From: Terriglobia bacterium
GTDB lineage: Bacteria; Acidobacteriota; Terriglobia; Bryobacterales; UBA6623
Direction of reading: 5' to 3'
NCBI GenBank assembly: GCA_009841225.1
Contig: VXMF01000008.1
Location: 81,763 to 145,762 of the forward strand
Length of the DNA stretch: 64,000 nucleotides
In this document: positions 9,965 through 18,163 of the stretch, piece after piece
How the letters are laid out: the number at the start of each line of letters is the position of its first letter
Numbering within the stretch: position 1 is the first letter of the stretch
The notes under the pieces: generated by a model
Told to the model about the DNA's origin: nothing
Database searches by the model: none
The model's input: the letters and a program-made list of their open reading frames with translations, nothing else
Made by a program: the position numbers and the translations under genes

Positions 9965-11029
9965 CTACACTCGCTGCGGCGGCAAGCCCTCGAACGCATT
10001 CTGCAGAAGAGTTCGAACGCGATCGATGGGCGCAGGCGGACGGACGGGGGCGGAAGGGCGCGCGACGATCTCCGCCACCCTGTCGAGATCGCCCTCGCCC
10101 ACGCCAAGCTGTCTGAGGGCGGTCGGCGCCCCCAGCTGCTTGGCCAACTCGTAGATCCCGGCCGGGGCGTCGGCCACTCCTAACGCATCGGCAACCTTTT
10201 GGGTGCCGGCTGGCAAGGCCGTCGCATTGTAGGCAACGCTGTGCGGCAGCAGGATCGCGTGCGTCTCGGCGTGCGGAGTGCCGAAGGTGCCGCCGAGGGT
10301 GTGGCACAAGCGGTGGTGCAACCCGGTGGAGCCGACGCCCAATGCGCCCGCAGCGATGCAAGCCCCGTACAGGGCCTCGGACCGCGCCTCGAGGTCGTTC
10401 GGTTCCGTGACGACGCGCGGGAGCGCCTTCGCGAGTGCCCGAATCCCTTCCACCGCCAGCGCCGATGCGATCGGACTGGGCTTGTCGGCGGCCACATTGA
10501 CAACCGCTTGGGCGAGCGCGTTCAGGCCGCTCGAGGCCGACATGCGTGCGGACAGGCTGACGGTGAGGTTCGGATCGTAAATCGTGAGCGTCGGAACAAC
10601 CCTAGCGTCCCGGGACGTAACCTTGCGACCGGACTCGGTCACGCCCCAGATGTCCGTCATTTCCGAGCCTGAGTACGTTGTCGGGATCGCGACATTGTCT
10701 AGGCCTTCGCGCGCCGCGAGCGCCTTGCCCAGGCCAGTGGTCGATCCCCCGCCGATGGAAACCGTGCTCTTGGCTCCCAGGTCACGCGCGCGACGAGACG
10801 CCTCGTCAAGGACCGTCGAGGGCACGTGCATCCGGGCATCGGCAAAAAGCCCGGCAGCCCGATCACCCAACTGTTTCGCGATCAAGCGGCCCCGAGCCTG
10901 ACTGCCAGGCGTGCAAAGCACCAATGCCCGGTCGAGGCCGAGGGCATCCATCTCCGCTGGAAGCCGCTCCACTGCCCCGATTCCGAACACGACGTTCCAG
11001 GGAAGCGCTCTGAAGGCGAAGTCGGTCAA
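9965..11029 (-). CDS. maleylacetate reductase (iron-containing alcohol dehydrogenase family)
   Basis: Reduces maleylacetate to 3-oxoadipate with NAD(P)H in the cytoplasm, the step after hydroxyquinol or chlorocatechol cleavage. The start is a TTG that overlaps the stop of the upstream hydrolase (TTGA) and follows AGGGGGA by 8 bases, giving 354 residues, the normal family size. The nucleotide-binding SIGGGSTTGLGKA is at residues 91-103, IPTTYSGSEMT at about 115-125, and the family motif GLHHRLCHTLGGTFGTPHAE at 236-255. Together with dienelactone hydrolase and the dioxygenase it is strong evidence for an ortho-cleavage branch ending in 3-oxoadipate. Confidence 0.9.
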   Translation of the reverse strand: MTDFAFRALPWNVVFGIGAVERLPAEMDALGLDRALVLCTPGSQARGRLIAKQLGDRAAGLFADARMHVPSTVLDEASRRARDLGAKSTVSIGGGSTTGLGKALAAREGLDNVAIPTTYSGSEMTDIWGVTESGRKVTSRDARVVPTLTIYDPNLTVSLSARMSASSGLNALAQAVVNVAADKPSPIASALAVEGIRALAKALPRVVTEPNDLEARSEALYGACIAAGALGVGSTGLHHRLCHTLGGTFGTPHAETHAILLPHSVAYNATALPAGTQKVADALGVADAPAGIYELAKQLGAPTALRQLGVGEGDLDRVAEIVARPSAPVRPPAPIDRVRTLLQNAFEGLPPQRV

Positions 11030-11799
11030 GTCGTCATCCCCCTTGAGCCCAGCAGTTCCCCGTCGGCCGCCGGGTGCTCGATGCTCGCGGGCGCTGGCGC
11101 CCGGAAAACCCGGTTCAACACGACGTCCAAGGCTGCCCGGGCATTGCTCCGGAGAGTTTCTTGATCGCTGTCCACGTCGGCCAGAAAGCCGTGTCCGGAC
11201 ACCCCGTATAGGTGGAGGTCCATGGCCGGGTTTCGCGCGCAGACCTCGCGAAGCCTGCGTATGTTCTCCGGACCGGCCAGAGGGTCCTGCTCGCCCATGA
11301 GAATCGTCACCTCGTGGTCCAGACCCTCCATGTACTCGAATGGCGGCTGCAGCCCGTCGTCGTTGGCCATTCCCCACGGCAGCGGGTAGAACGCGCAACA
11401 AGTGCCGCGGTAGCCACGACGAACCAGCTCGAGAACGAAGTTCCCTCCGATGCAGAATCCGACAACGGTGTCGATTCCCTCCTGGTCCAGAAAGGCATTC
11501 AGCTCATCGCAGAACGCCCGGTCGCGCAGGTGATGGCGCCTCGCCCAAGCTGCTTCCCGCGTCATCTCCGGCAATTCGCCGAACGGTTGCCAAGGATCGA
11601 CCAGATACACAACGGCCCCGCGGTCCGAGAGAAGCGATGCCAGTCCCTTGTAAAACGGCGTCACGCCGTAGATGTCGGGCAGCAATGCGATCCGTCTGGA
11701 CCCGCCTGCACTCGCGTAGCGGAGCGCCGACACCACGCCGGTGTACTCGGACACCTGCTGCTCGTCCGGGCAAAGCGAGAGCTTGCGGATATGACACAT
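11026..11799 (-). CDS. dienelactone hydrolase family protein
   Basis: Alpha/beta hydrolase of 257 residues resembling carboxymethylenebutenolidase, which hydrolyses dienelactone to maleylacetate. The catalytic triad is visible: nucleophile C116 in GFCIGG, D172 in GEQDPL and H203 in SGHGF. The cysteine nucleophile is characteristic of true dienelactone hydrolases rather than lipases. It is translationally coupled to maleylacetate reductase by a TTGA overlap, the classical partnership in chlorocatechol-type pathways. The N-terminus (MCHIRKLSLCPDE) has no strong Shine-Dalgarno. Cytoplasmic. Confidence 0.9.
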   Translation of the reverse strand: MCHIRKLSLCPDEQQVSEYTGVVSALRYASAGGSRRIALLPDIYGVTPFYKGLASLLSDRGAVVYLVDPWQPFGELPEMTREAAWARRHHLRDRAFCDELNAFLDQEGIDTVVGFCIGGNFVLELVRRGYRGTCCAFYPLPWGMANDDGLQPPFEYMEGLDHEVTILMGEQDPLAGPENIRRLREVCARNPAMDLHLYGVSGHGFLADVDSDQETLRSNARAALDVVLNRVFRAPAPASIEHPAADGELLGSRGMTT

Positions 11800-11850
11800 G
11801 GCGCTATTCCGATGGACTCTGCGGCAACGCGTTTCCCTGCACCGGCATCG

Positions 11851-13419
11851 CTAGTTGATTTCGATGATTCCGACGTCGCCCGCGATGCGCACCTCAGTGC
11901 CGAACGGCTCTGAGGCCTCTCGGATCGTCTCAAGAACCCGCTGCGCAATCTCGCCGCTTGCAAGGTGGGGCGTTCCGATGTCAACGAACGGACCGTCGAA
12001 CTTGAGATCGACCGGGTGCAGGCGTATTTGCTTCAAGGCTCCCTCGTCGTAGTGACTGACCGCTACGACGCTTTCGAAGTACTCGCGGCCGTGGTTGACC
12101 GGGTAGATCATGCCTTGCACCTCGGCCCTGGTGAGATTCTCGCCGCCCGCTCCTGGACCTCTGGCGGGAGGCCCGCCACCCGCTCCGCGTCCACCGGCGG
12201 GTGGCCCGCCGCCCGCTCTCGGACCCCGGCCGCGAGGCCCGCCGCCCCCGGCCGGGAATCGCCGCGCCATGCTCCGAAACTCCGGGTTGAAGATCTCTTG
12301 GAAGAAAGGCTGCCTCGTGAAGTTGCCCAATTGGTAGAAGATGGGCTTGCCCTTGTAGATTTCGATTCCGCGCAGCTCGCCCTCGCCGTGCGAGTAGAAG
12401 GCGTCGGCCCCGTTGTCGATCGCCGCGTGCGCCAGCTCGACGAGAAAGTCGGGCGGTTCGCGCGTCTCGGTGCTGGCCGAGGTCGCGTTGTCCGGCACCT
12501 GCCAGTGGTGCGAGTGAATGTTGGCGACGACGAAATCAGACAGGTACTTGGCGTTCCTCACTTCTCCGGCATAGGTCTCAAGCTCGCCCGAGCGAATTGA
12601 GTACGAATAGTGGGCATGGTCGCCGGCCACGTAGTACTCGTCGTACAGCCGGATCCTGTCTCCTTCGTCCCGGAAAGTGCGGGCGCTGGTGATCGGATAC
12701 AGTCCTGGAAACAGCTGGGGAGAGATCTCCTTGGCCTTGCGAAGCGCGTCCAGCGCCTCCTGTGCGATCGTTACCGTCCTTTGGACGTGGAGGGCGTTCG
12801 CTCCCGCGTAGCCCGGCGAATCCTCGCCCGCGTGCCGTGCATCCCGGAAGGAATTCGTGGTGATGCCGAGAAAGCCGATCCTCCCCTTCGGGGTGTCAAG
12901 GAACTTGGCGCGCTGCGCTTCGGCGAGGTTCCTGCCCCAGCCGGCAGTCACGATGCCCACGCGCTTCATGTGGTTCATGGTCTCTCGCAGCCCTGCGAGC
13001 CCGAAGTGCGTCGTGTGGTTGTTCGCGAAGTTCATCAAGTCGAAGCCAATGGCGCGCAAGTCGTCAGCGATTTGGGGCCGGGCCAAGGCTTGGAACATGC
13101 GCGCGTCGTTTTCGGCCAAGACGTTCGCGGGCTCGGCGATGTTCTGCTCGAGATTGCCGAACGAGACGTCGGCCTCCCGCAGGAGCGAGTAGACCGCCTG
13201 AACTTCCGGGACTTCTAGCTTCGAGGTCGGCCGTATGGCAACGACGTCACCTACCGCCGCGATCGTGAACTCGCCGTCGAGCGTGGTCTGGATGTCGCGG
13301 TCCGGAACCACCATCACTCGTTGATAGCGCTGGCTCTGAGCCCAGCTTGTCAGGGGCTCCCACGCGATCAGCACCAGCAACAGTGCGACAAAGGAAAGTC
13401 GAATGGTCAGTGTTTTCAT
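11851..13419 (-). CDS. exported CapA-family metallophosphatase-like protein with Gly/Pro/Arg-rich insert
   Basis: CapA/poly-gamma-glutamate synthesis family (calcineurin-like fold) protein of 522 residues with a signal peptide ending at about residue 27 (TSWAQS). Family motifs are AAVGDVV (54-60), SFGNLEQNI (86-94), NFANNHTTHFG (130-140), VTAGWGRNLAEA and a C-terminal YSHGEGELRGIEIYKGKPI with YQLGNF. Residues about 389-427 are a Gly/Pro/Arg-rich insert just after the YQLGNF region. The Shine-Dalgarno GGGAG lies 8 bases before the ATG, and the transporter gene ends 21 bases upstream. No capsule genes are nearby, so a role in poly-glutamate synthesis is unlikely; the operon suggests handling of an aromatic substrate. 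Confidence 0.85.
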   Translation of the reverse strand: MKTLTIRLSFVALLLVLIAWEPLTSWAQSQRYQRVMVVPDRDIQTTLDGEFTIAAVGDVVAIRPTSKLEVPEVQAVYSLLREADVSFGNLEQNIAEPANVLAENDARMFQALARPQIADDLRAIGFDLMNFANNHTTHFGLAGLRETMNHMKRVGIVTAGWGRNLAEAQRAKFLDTPKGRIGFLGITTNSFRDARHAGEDSPGYAGANALHVQRTVTIAQEALDALRKAKEISPQLFPGLYPITSARTFRDEGDRIRLYDEYYVAGDHAHYSYSIRSGELETYAGEVRNAKYLSDFVVANIHSHHWQVPDNATSASTETREPPDFLVELAHAAIDNGADAFYSHGEGELRGIEIYKGKPIFYQLGNFTRQPFFQEIFNPEFRSMARRFPAGGGGPRGRGPRAGGGPPAGGRGAGGGPPARGPGAGGENLTRAEVQGMIYPVNHGREYFESVVAVSHYDEGALKQIRLHPVDLKFDGPFVDIGTPHLASGEIAQRVLETIREASEPFGTEVRIAGDVGIIEIN

Positions 13420-13440
13420 CTTGATTTCTCCCAGGCACGC

Positions 13441-14775
13441 TCATGCGACGGCTTCGTTCTTCGTCGCAGCGTGCCGTCCGGCTGTGAACGTGCTCGACAG
13501 CAGCACGGTCGCCGCGCCCACCAACAACGGTGCAGCGAGCACCAAGTAGTAGGTCGATCGCTCCCAGCCCCAGCCGATCATCTGGCCGGCAGCGTAAGGC
13601 CCGATGATCGAGCCGATTCTTCCAACACCGATTGCCCAGCCCACTCCGGTCGAGCGCGCGCTGGCCGGATACTGCTGCGCGGCCAAGGCGTACAAGCCGA
13701 TGAGCGAGCCATAGCTGAAGAATCCGATGGCGGCCGTGATCGCAATCAGCAGCGGCAGGGACAGCGCCGACAGCGCGAACACCGCCATTACGACGGCTGC
13801 GAGCGTGAAGTACGACGCGATCAGCCGATGCAGCGAGAAGCGCGCGGACACCAGGCCCAAAACCAGCATACCGGCGCCGCCGCCTAGATTGAGGAGCATT
13901 CCGCCGAGAATGCTCTGATCGAGCGCAAGGCCCGCGCTGGCGAGAATCTGAGGCGTCCAGCTGATCAGAAAGTAGATTACGAGCAAGGACGCGAAGAAGC
14001 TGATCCACAGCGCCGAGGTCTGCCTCCTGTAAGCCTCTGAAAAGAGCACGCTCACTGCCTGCCGGCCGGCGGCGGGCGGCTTTGGCGGCAGCGCGTCGAT
14101 CGGCACGTAGCCCAGCTTGCGTATCAGCTTGTTGGCCGCGCTCAGGGCACGCTTCGGCTGCCGCGACAGCAGGTAATCCAGCGACTCGGGAAGCCGCAGC
14201 AGCGCGACCGGAATCAGTGCGCCTGTGATCAATCCCCCGTACAGGAAGAAGGCCTGCCACCCGGTCCGCTCGATGTTGAACTGCGCAATCAAGCCGCCGA
14301 GAACCGCTCCGATAGGGTACCCGAGGTACAGCAGGCTGACCGCAAGCGTGCGGCGCCTTTCGGACGAATACTCGACCACGAGCGTGGTCAGGCTCGCGAA
14401 CAGCGCCCCTACCCCCAACCCAGTCAGGATTCTCGTCGCCACGATCTGCGGGACACTTTCCACCCAATAAGTCAGCAGCATTCCAGCGGTGACCACGGAC
14501 AGGCCGCCGATGATCGTGCGGCGCCTGCCAACGTAGTCTGCGAGCGGCGCAAGAAGGAAGGCCCCGATGGTCATGCCGACCAAACTGGCGCTGAATACTG
14601 TACCCAGCCTGGCCGCGGGCAACTCCCACTCGCGCGCCAGGAGCGGGCCTGCGTAGGAAATCAGGACAACGTCGAAGCCGTCTAGGATGTTGATCGCCTG
14701 GCAGATCAGGACGGTGACGACCTGATGGACCGTCATGGGACGGCGAGCAAGCAGCTCTCGAACGTCCTGTTGCAT
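13441..14775 (-). CDS. MFS transporter, aromatic acid:H+ symporter type
   Basis: Twelve-helix major facilitator of 444 residues from the chosen ATG. The motif LDGFDVV at the end of helix 1 and LADYVGRRRT in the first loop match the AAHS (PcaK/BenK/4-hydroxybenzoate) group, so it probably imports an aromatic acid. An open frame runs back to a GTG at 14865, but that codon lies beside the -10 box of the promoter described separately and would be upstream of the transcript. The ATG at 14775 is therefore preferred although it lacks a clear Shine-Dalgarno. It is the first gene of the six-gene operon. Confidence 0.9.
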   Translation of the reverse strand: MQQDVRELLARRPMTVHQVVTVLICQAINILDGFDVVLISYAGPLLAREWELPAARLGTVFSASLVGMTIGAFLLAPLADYVGRRRTIIGGLSVVTAGMLLTYWVESVPQIVATRILTGLGVGALFASLTTLVVEYSSERRRTLAVSLLYLGYPIGAVLGGLIAQFNIERTGWQAFFLYGGLITGALIPVALLRLPESLDYLLSRQPKRALSAANKLIRKLGYVPIDALPPKPPAAGRQAVSVLFSEAYRRQTSALWISFFASLLVIYFLISWTPQILASAGLALDQSILGGMLLNLGGGAGMLVLGLVSARFSLHRLIASYFTLAAVVMAVFALSALSLPLLIAITAAIGFFSYGSLIGLYALAAQQYPASARSTGVGWAIGVGRIGSIIGPYAAGQMIGWGWERSTYYLVLAAPLLVGAATVLLSSTFTAGRHAATKNEAVA

Positions 14776-14856
14776 GGCGGATCTAGCGGGCGCGGGAGTC
14801 GCTCGGCCCCGAAAGACCGACCCTCCGATTGCCCCGGCACTACCCTGTGGAATGTT

Positions 14857-14884
14857 ATTGTACACTTGTTCAATACTTTGTCAA
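14857..14884 (-). promoter_or_regulatory. sigma70-type promoter of the aromatic/sulfatase operon with operator-like palindrome
   Basis: On the minus strand, -35 TTGACA (14884-14879) and -10 TACAAT (14862-14857) are separated by 16 bases, the best promoter match noticed in the window. Between them lies the imperfect palindrome TTGAACAAGTGTACAA (14858-14873; 12 of 16 positions symmetric). It overlaps the -10 box and is well placed for a TetR-type repressor such as the divergently encoded one. Confidence 0.7.
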
Positions 14885-14898
14885 GCGGGTTTCAGAGA

Positions 14899-14925
14899 AA
14901 ATTTCGCAAGCTTGGCGCGAAATTT
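14899..14925. promoter_or_regulatory. 9-bp perfect inverted repeat upstream of the operon promoter
   Basis: Arms AAATTTCGC (14899-14907) and GCGAAATTT (14917-14925) flank a nine-base spacer, about 15 bases upstream of the -35 box. The 18-base centre-to-centre distance puts both half-sites on nearly the same helix face. It is a candidate binding site for the divergent regulator or for an activator. Confidence 0.5.
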
Positions 14926-15403
14926 CACCGAGTGCAGCCATTTCAGGAAACGGGCATTACGAAAACGCCTTCAGAAATCGCCGATGGCTGCTGTTGCTGC
15001 TCGAGGATTCGGCTGCGGAGCGCTGGACCGAACGGCCCCAATCCGCGATCGGGCGGCAGCTCGATCGGTCCCAGACCGCAAACGGCACTAGCTCAAGATC
15101 CTGTTAACGTGCGCGGATCTGCTAGAATCTAATTTAGTTTTGCTGGCCAAACCCGCAAACTAGCAGCCTGAGCGGAATCGAACGTGAATCTCGGGAGGTG
15201 TCAGATTCATCTTCAGCGGCACTGCCGATTCAAGCGATTCTCGGATACTTTGGTCGGTTCACTGACACGAAGCGCGCTGGGGACTGCTCGCGCAGCGAGG
15301 GTGCGCAGCTTGGCCACCGGGTCGCGCTAGGGCTCTGGCGAGTCGTCGCGAGTTGATCCGAAGACAGACGCAGAGAATGGTGTAGGCAGAAGGTATCGAC
15401 CAG
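14926..15403. other. divergent intergenic region ahead of the TetR-type gene
   Basis: About 480 bases with no gene. It contains an AT-rich patch (15121-15140, TAGAATCTAATTTAG) that may hold the regulator's promoter. Short arms CTGCTAG (15119-15125) and CTAGCAG (15160-15166) flank that patch. No convincing -35/-10 pair was found for the plus strand. Confidence 0.35.
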
Positions 15404-16246
15404 ATGAACAGTACTCGTTCGGTGCATCGGCGCAATGAGCCGGAACCAGAGCAGGGAAAGCGATCCGAGCAGATCCGCCAAGCTCTTTCCAAGGTTGGCG
15501 AGCGGGTCTCGAACGGGATGAGCGTCCCGGATGCCTGCCGCGAGGTGGGCATCACGAAGCCGACCTACTACCGATGGCGTCGCAACACGCTGCCCGCGCG
15601 CCCGGCGCTGACGTCCGAAACAGCGCAACACGTGCTCAACGTGGCCGAATCCCTTTGCGCCGAACACGGACTCGAAGTCTCGATGCGGGAGATCGCCAGA
15701 GCCGCCGAGGTGAGCAACGCCACGCTCTCGTACCATTTCGAGTCGCGGAACGATCTCCTCTACCAGATCTGTGCCCGGCGAGTGGATCAACTCGACAGCG
15801 AACGCTACCGGCTACTGGACGTAGCAGAAGAGCGCAGCAAGCCGCCCCAACTAGAAGACGTGATCGCAGCGTTCTTCCTGCCGGGCTTGAAGGCCACGGC
15901 GAGTACCGATCCAGCCTTTGCAAGCTACATGCGCTTCCTAGGACGGATCGCTCAGGATCCCGCCGAGGAGATGCAGGCCATCATGGCGCGCTGCTACGGC
16001 AACCTACACAAACGGTTCATGTTCGCGTTCAGCCGTGCTCTGCCAGACCAGTCCCTAGAGGAGGTGTACTGGCGATACACCGCATTCACCGGCGTGTTCG
16101 TGACGATGGCGCAGAATCCAAATCGGATCAATCGGATCTCGACCGGGCTCGTAAACATGACAGACCCGGAGACCGCCATGGAGAAGCTCATGCCGATTCT
16201 AGTGCCAATGATGCGCGGTCCGGACGTGGCGGGGCCTGCAAGCTGA
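15404..16246 (+). CDS. TetR-type regulator with extra N-terminal helix-turn-helix
   Basis: Transcriptional regulator of 280 residues. Residues about 20-60 (ERVSNGMSVPDACREVGITKPTYYRWRR within the first helix-turn-helix) resemble the HTH of IS3-type transposase OrfA proteins. A standard TetR HTH follows at about 75-120 (MREIARAAEVSNATLSYHF), then an all-helical ligand domain. A two-HTH layout is unusual for TetR. It is divergent from the aromatic/sulfatase operon and upstream of the CoA-transferase on the same strand, so it probably controls both. The ATG follows AGAAGG by 10 bases. Confidence 0.85.
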   Translation: MNSTRSVHRRNEPEPEQGKRSEQIRQALSKVGERVSNGMSVPDACREVGITKPTYYRWRRNTLPARPALTSETAQHVLNVAESLCAEHGLEVSMREIARAAEVSNATLSYHFESRNDLLYQICARRVDQLDSERYRLLDVAEERSKPPQLEDVIAAFFLPGLKATASTDPAFASYMRFLGRIAQDPAEEMQAIMARCYGNLHKRFMFAFSRALPDQSLEEVYWRYTAFTGVFVTMAQNPNRINRISTGLVNMTDPETAMEKLMPILVPMMRGPDVAGPAS

Positions 16247-16606
16247 CGCCCGCAGATGCAGGCCGAGTCGACTGGGAGCCGCTACCGCTTGATTGGGCTC
16301 TCTCCGATTCTGGTCCGGATGCGCGCAACCGAATCGCCTGCATCGGAGAGCGCCGGTTCCCGATGCCGCTGCGAACTTCGAGAGCCGCTATGCCCGTGAT
16401 CCCGAAGCAGCGCGGCATGACGATCCGTGATCTCCAACCTTCCGGGAAGGTTGGCCTTGGAGAGACCAGACAAGCCCTTGCAGAGGGCTCGCGCGAAGAT
16501 TGGCGAGAACGGCAAACCTTGTCGCGACGGGAAGCCGTGTGGTCGCCCCAGCCTCGGCGATCGCCTTGCTGGCTTGAGAAGCGACCACGGCGATAGGGGA
16601 CGACCA
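16247..16606. other. intergenic region with a 21-bp perfect palindrome
   Basis: Spacer of 360 bases between the regulator and CoA-transferase genes; the frame open across it gives no recognisable protein. A palindrome at 16434-16454 has 10-base arms (CCAACCTTCC / GGAAGGTTGG) around a single G. It could be an operator for the CoA-transferase gene or an RNA hairpin. Confidence 0.5.
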
Positions 16607-17953
16607 TTGAAGAAGATTCCATTGATCACGGCCCAAGACGCAGCGGCGCTGGTCCGCTCGGGTGACGCACTCGTGGTAGGCGGTTTCGGAATGACCGGAA
16701 GTCCGGTCCACCTATTGCACGCTCTGGCAGAAACAGAGACTCGGGACCTTACGTACATCGGCAACAACGTCGGGGAGCCGGGCCTAGGGGGCGGTCGTTT
16801 GTTGCGGAACGGCCAGATTCGGAAGGCGATCGGCTCGTACTTTACCAGCAACTCCGAGGTCGTTCAGGCGGCTCAGTCCGGCAAGATCGAAGTCGAGCTT
16901 CTGCCACAGGGAACGCTAGCCGAGGCAATTCGGGCGGGCGGAGCAGGGATCGGCGGTTTCTTCACCCCGGCCGGAGCGGGAACGCAGCTGGCCGCGGGAA
17001 AGGAGTCGCGCCTGATCGATGGTCGCGAGATGATCCTTGCCTCCCCGATCCGCGGGGATGTGGCCCTCGTGCGTGCTTGGCAGGCGGACTTGGCGGGCAA
17101 TCTTGTCTACCGGATGACAGAGAGCAACTTCAATCACGCCGCGGCCACGGCTGCGAACCTAGTGATTGCCGAGGCCGAACATGTCGTTCCGGTCGGGAAG
17201 CTGGATCCGAACGTGATCCACACGCCCGGGTGCTTTGTCGACTATCTGGTGAAGGCTCACGTTCAGCCCGAGGATCTCGGATCGTCAGTTTCGGTTTCCG
17301 CTGTTCACAAGCGGATGGATGAGGCACGAATGGCGATGGCCCGCGCTGCCCTAGCCGAGCTCAAGCCAGGGGACGTCGTCAACCTGGGAATCGGCATTCC
17401 CACACTGGTCGCCGATCTGATCGGGCCAGAGCACGGAATCGTCCTGCATTCGGAGAACGGAATGCTCGGCGTCGGGCCCGAGCCCGAGTCCGGCGGGGCG
17501 ATGGAGCACCCGGTCAATGCCGGGAAGATCCCAGTCACGGCCATGCCGGGCACCAGCTACTTTGACTCTGCCGCCTCGTTCGGCATGATCCGAGGCGGCC
17601 ACGTTGACGCTGCGATCATGGGCGGACTGCAGGTCGATGAGGCTGGCAACTTGGCCAACTGGACGGTCCCTGGAAAGCCCTTGCTGGGCGTTGGAGGCGC
17701 CATGGATCTCGCTTCGGGAGCCGAGCGACTCATCATCACGATGTCGCATACGGACAGACGGGGCACTCCCAAGGTCGTGAGGCAGTGCAGCTTGCCCATA
17801 ACGGCGAAGAGTGTTGTCGACGTGCTGGTCACAGACCTAGCGGTCTTTCGATTCGTCAACCGTCGGATGAGGTTGGTAAAGCTGATGCCCGGCGTATCGC
17901 AGGCCCAAGTCGCGGCCGTGACAGAAGCCGCGTACGAAATTGATCTTGGCTAG
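16607..17953 (+). CDS. fused two-domain CoA-transferase, probably 3-oxoadipate or 3-oxoacid specific
   Basis: Family I CoA-transferase with alpha and beta halves in one chain, 448 residues. The start is a TTG after AGGGGA with 7 intervening bases; the family N-terminus ([19 protein letters not shown]) begins exactly there. The alpha half has [14 protein letters not shown]; the beta half has the catalytic glutamate E283 in SENGMLG after [13 protein letters not shown]. By sequence it is SCOT-like, but next to maleylacetate reductase the natural acceptor would be 3-oxoadipate (PcaIJ role), giving 3-oxoadipyl-CoA. The following thiolase is not in the window. Confidence 0.88.
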   Translation: MKKIPLITAQDAAALVRSGDALVVGGFGMTGSPVHLLHALAETETRDLTYIGNNVGEPGLGGGRLLRNGQIRKAIGSYFTSNSEVVQAAQSGKIEVELLPQGTLAEAIRAGGAGIGGFFTPAGAGTQLAAGKESRLIDGREMILASPIRGDVALVRAWQADLAGNLVYRMTESNFNHAAATAANLVIAEAEHVVPVGKLDPNVIHTPGCFVDYLVKAHVQPEDLGSSVSVSAVHKRMDEARMAMARAALAELKPGDVVNLGIGIPTLVADLIGPEHGIVLHSENGMLGVGPEPESGGAMEHPVNAGKIPVTAMPGTSYFDSAASFGMIRGGHVDAAIMGGLQVDEAGNLANWTVPGKPLLGVGGAMDLASGAERLIITMSHTDRRGTPKVVRQCSLPITAKSVVDVLVTDLAVFRFVNRRMRLVKLMPGVSQAQVAAVTEAAYEIDLG

Positions 17954-18163
17954 TACAGCGCCAAAGCCAGCGTCGACTGCGAGCACACGGCCGAAATCTG
18001 CGGCTGCTGCACGCACGCACGCCAATGGGTTGCACAGCGCTCAGGCGAATCGCTCAAGACAAGCCCAGCGCCCGCCGAGTATCACCATCACTCCCGGCCA
18101 CTTCCACACGCCCAAGACAGCCCCCCGTACGCCGGACAATCTTGGCGTGATACCGTGCAGGGC

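Noticed and set aside
9879..10361. N-terminal extension of the intradiol dioxygenase
   Set aside because: Out-of-frame overlap with maleylacetate reductase; an excellent ribosome site and Tat signal mark the start at 9878.
14776..14865. 30-residue N-terminal extension of the MFS transporter from the GTG at 14865
   Set aside because: The GTG directly abuts the -10 box of a strong promoter, upstream of the expected transcript start, and the extension has no transporter-like sequence.
15165..15195. Minus-strand GTTCGATTCCGC resembling a tRNA T-arm
   Set aside because: T-stem cannot pair beyond one or two bases and no anticodon arm is found upstream.
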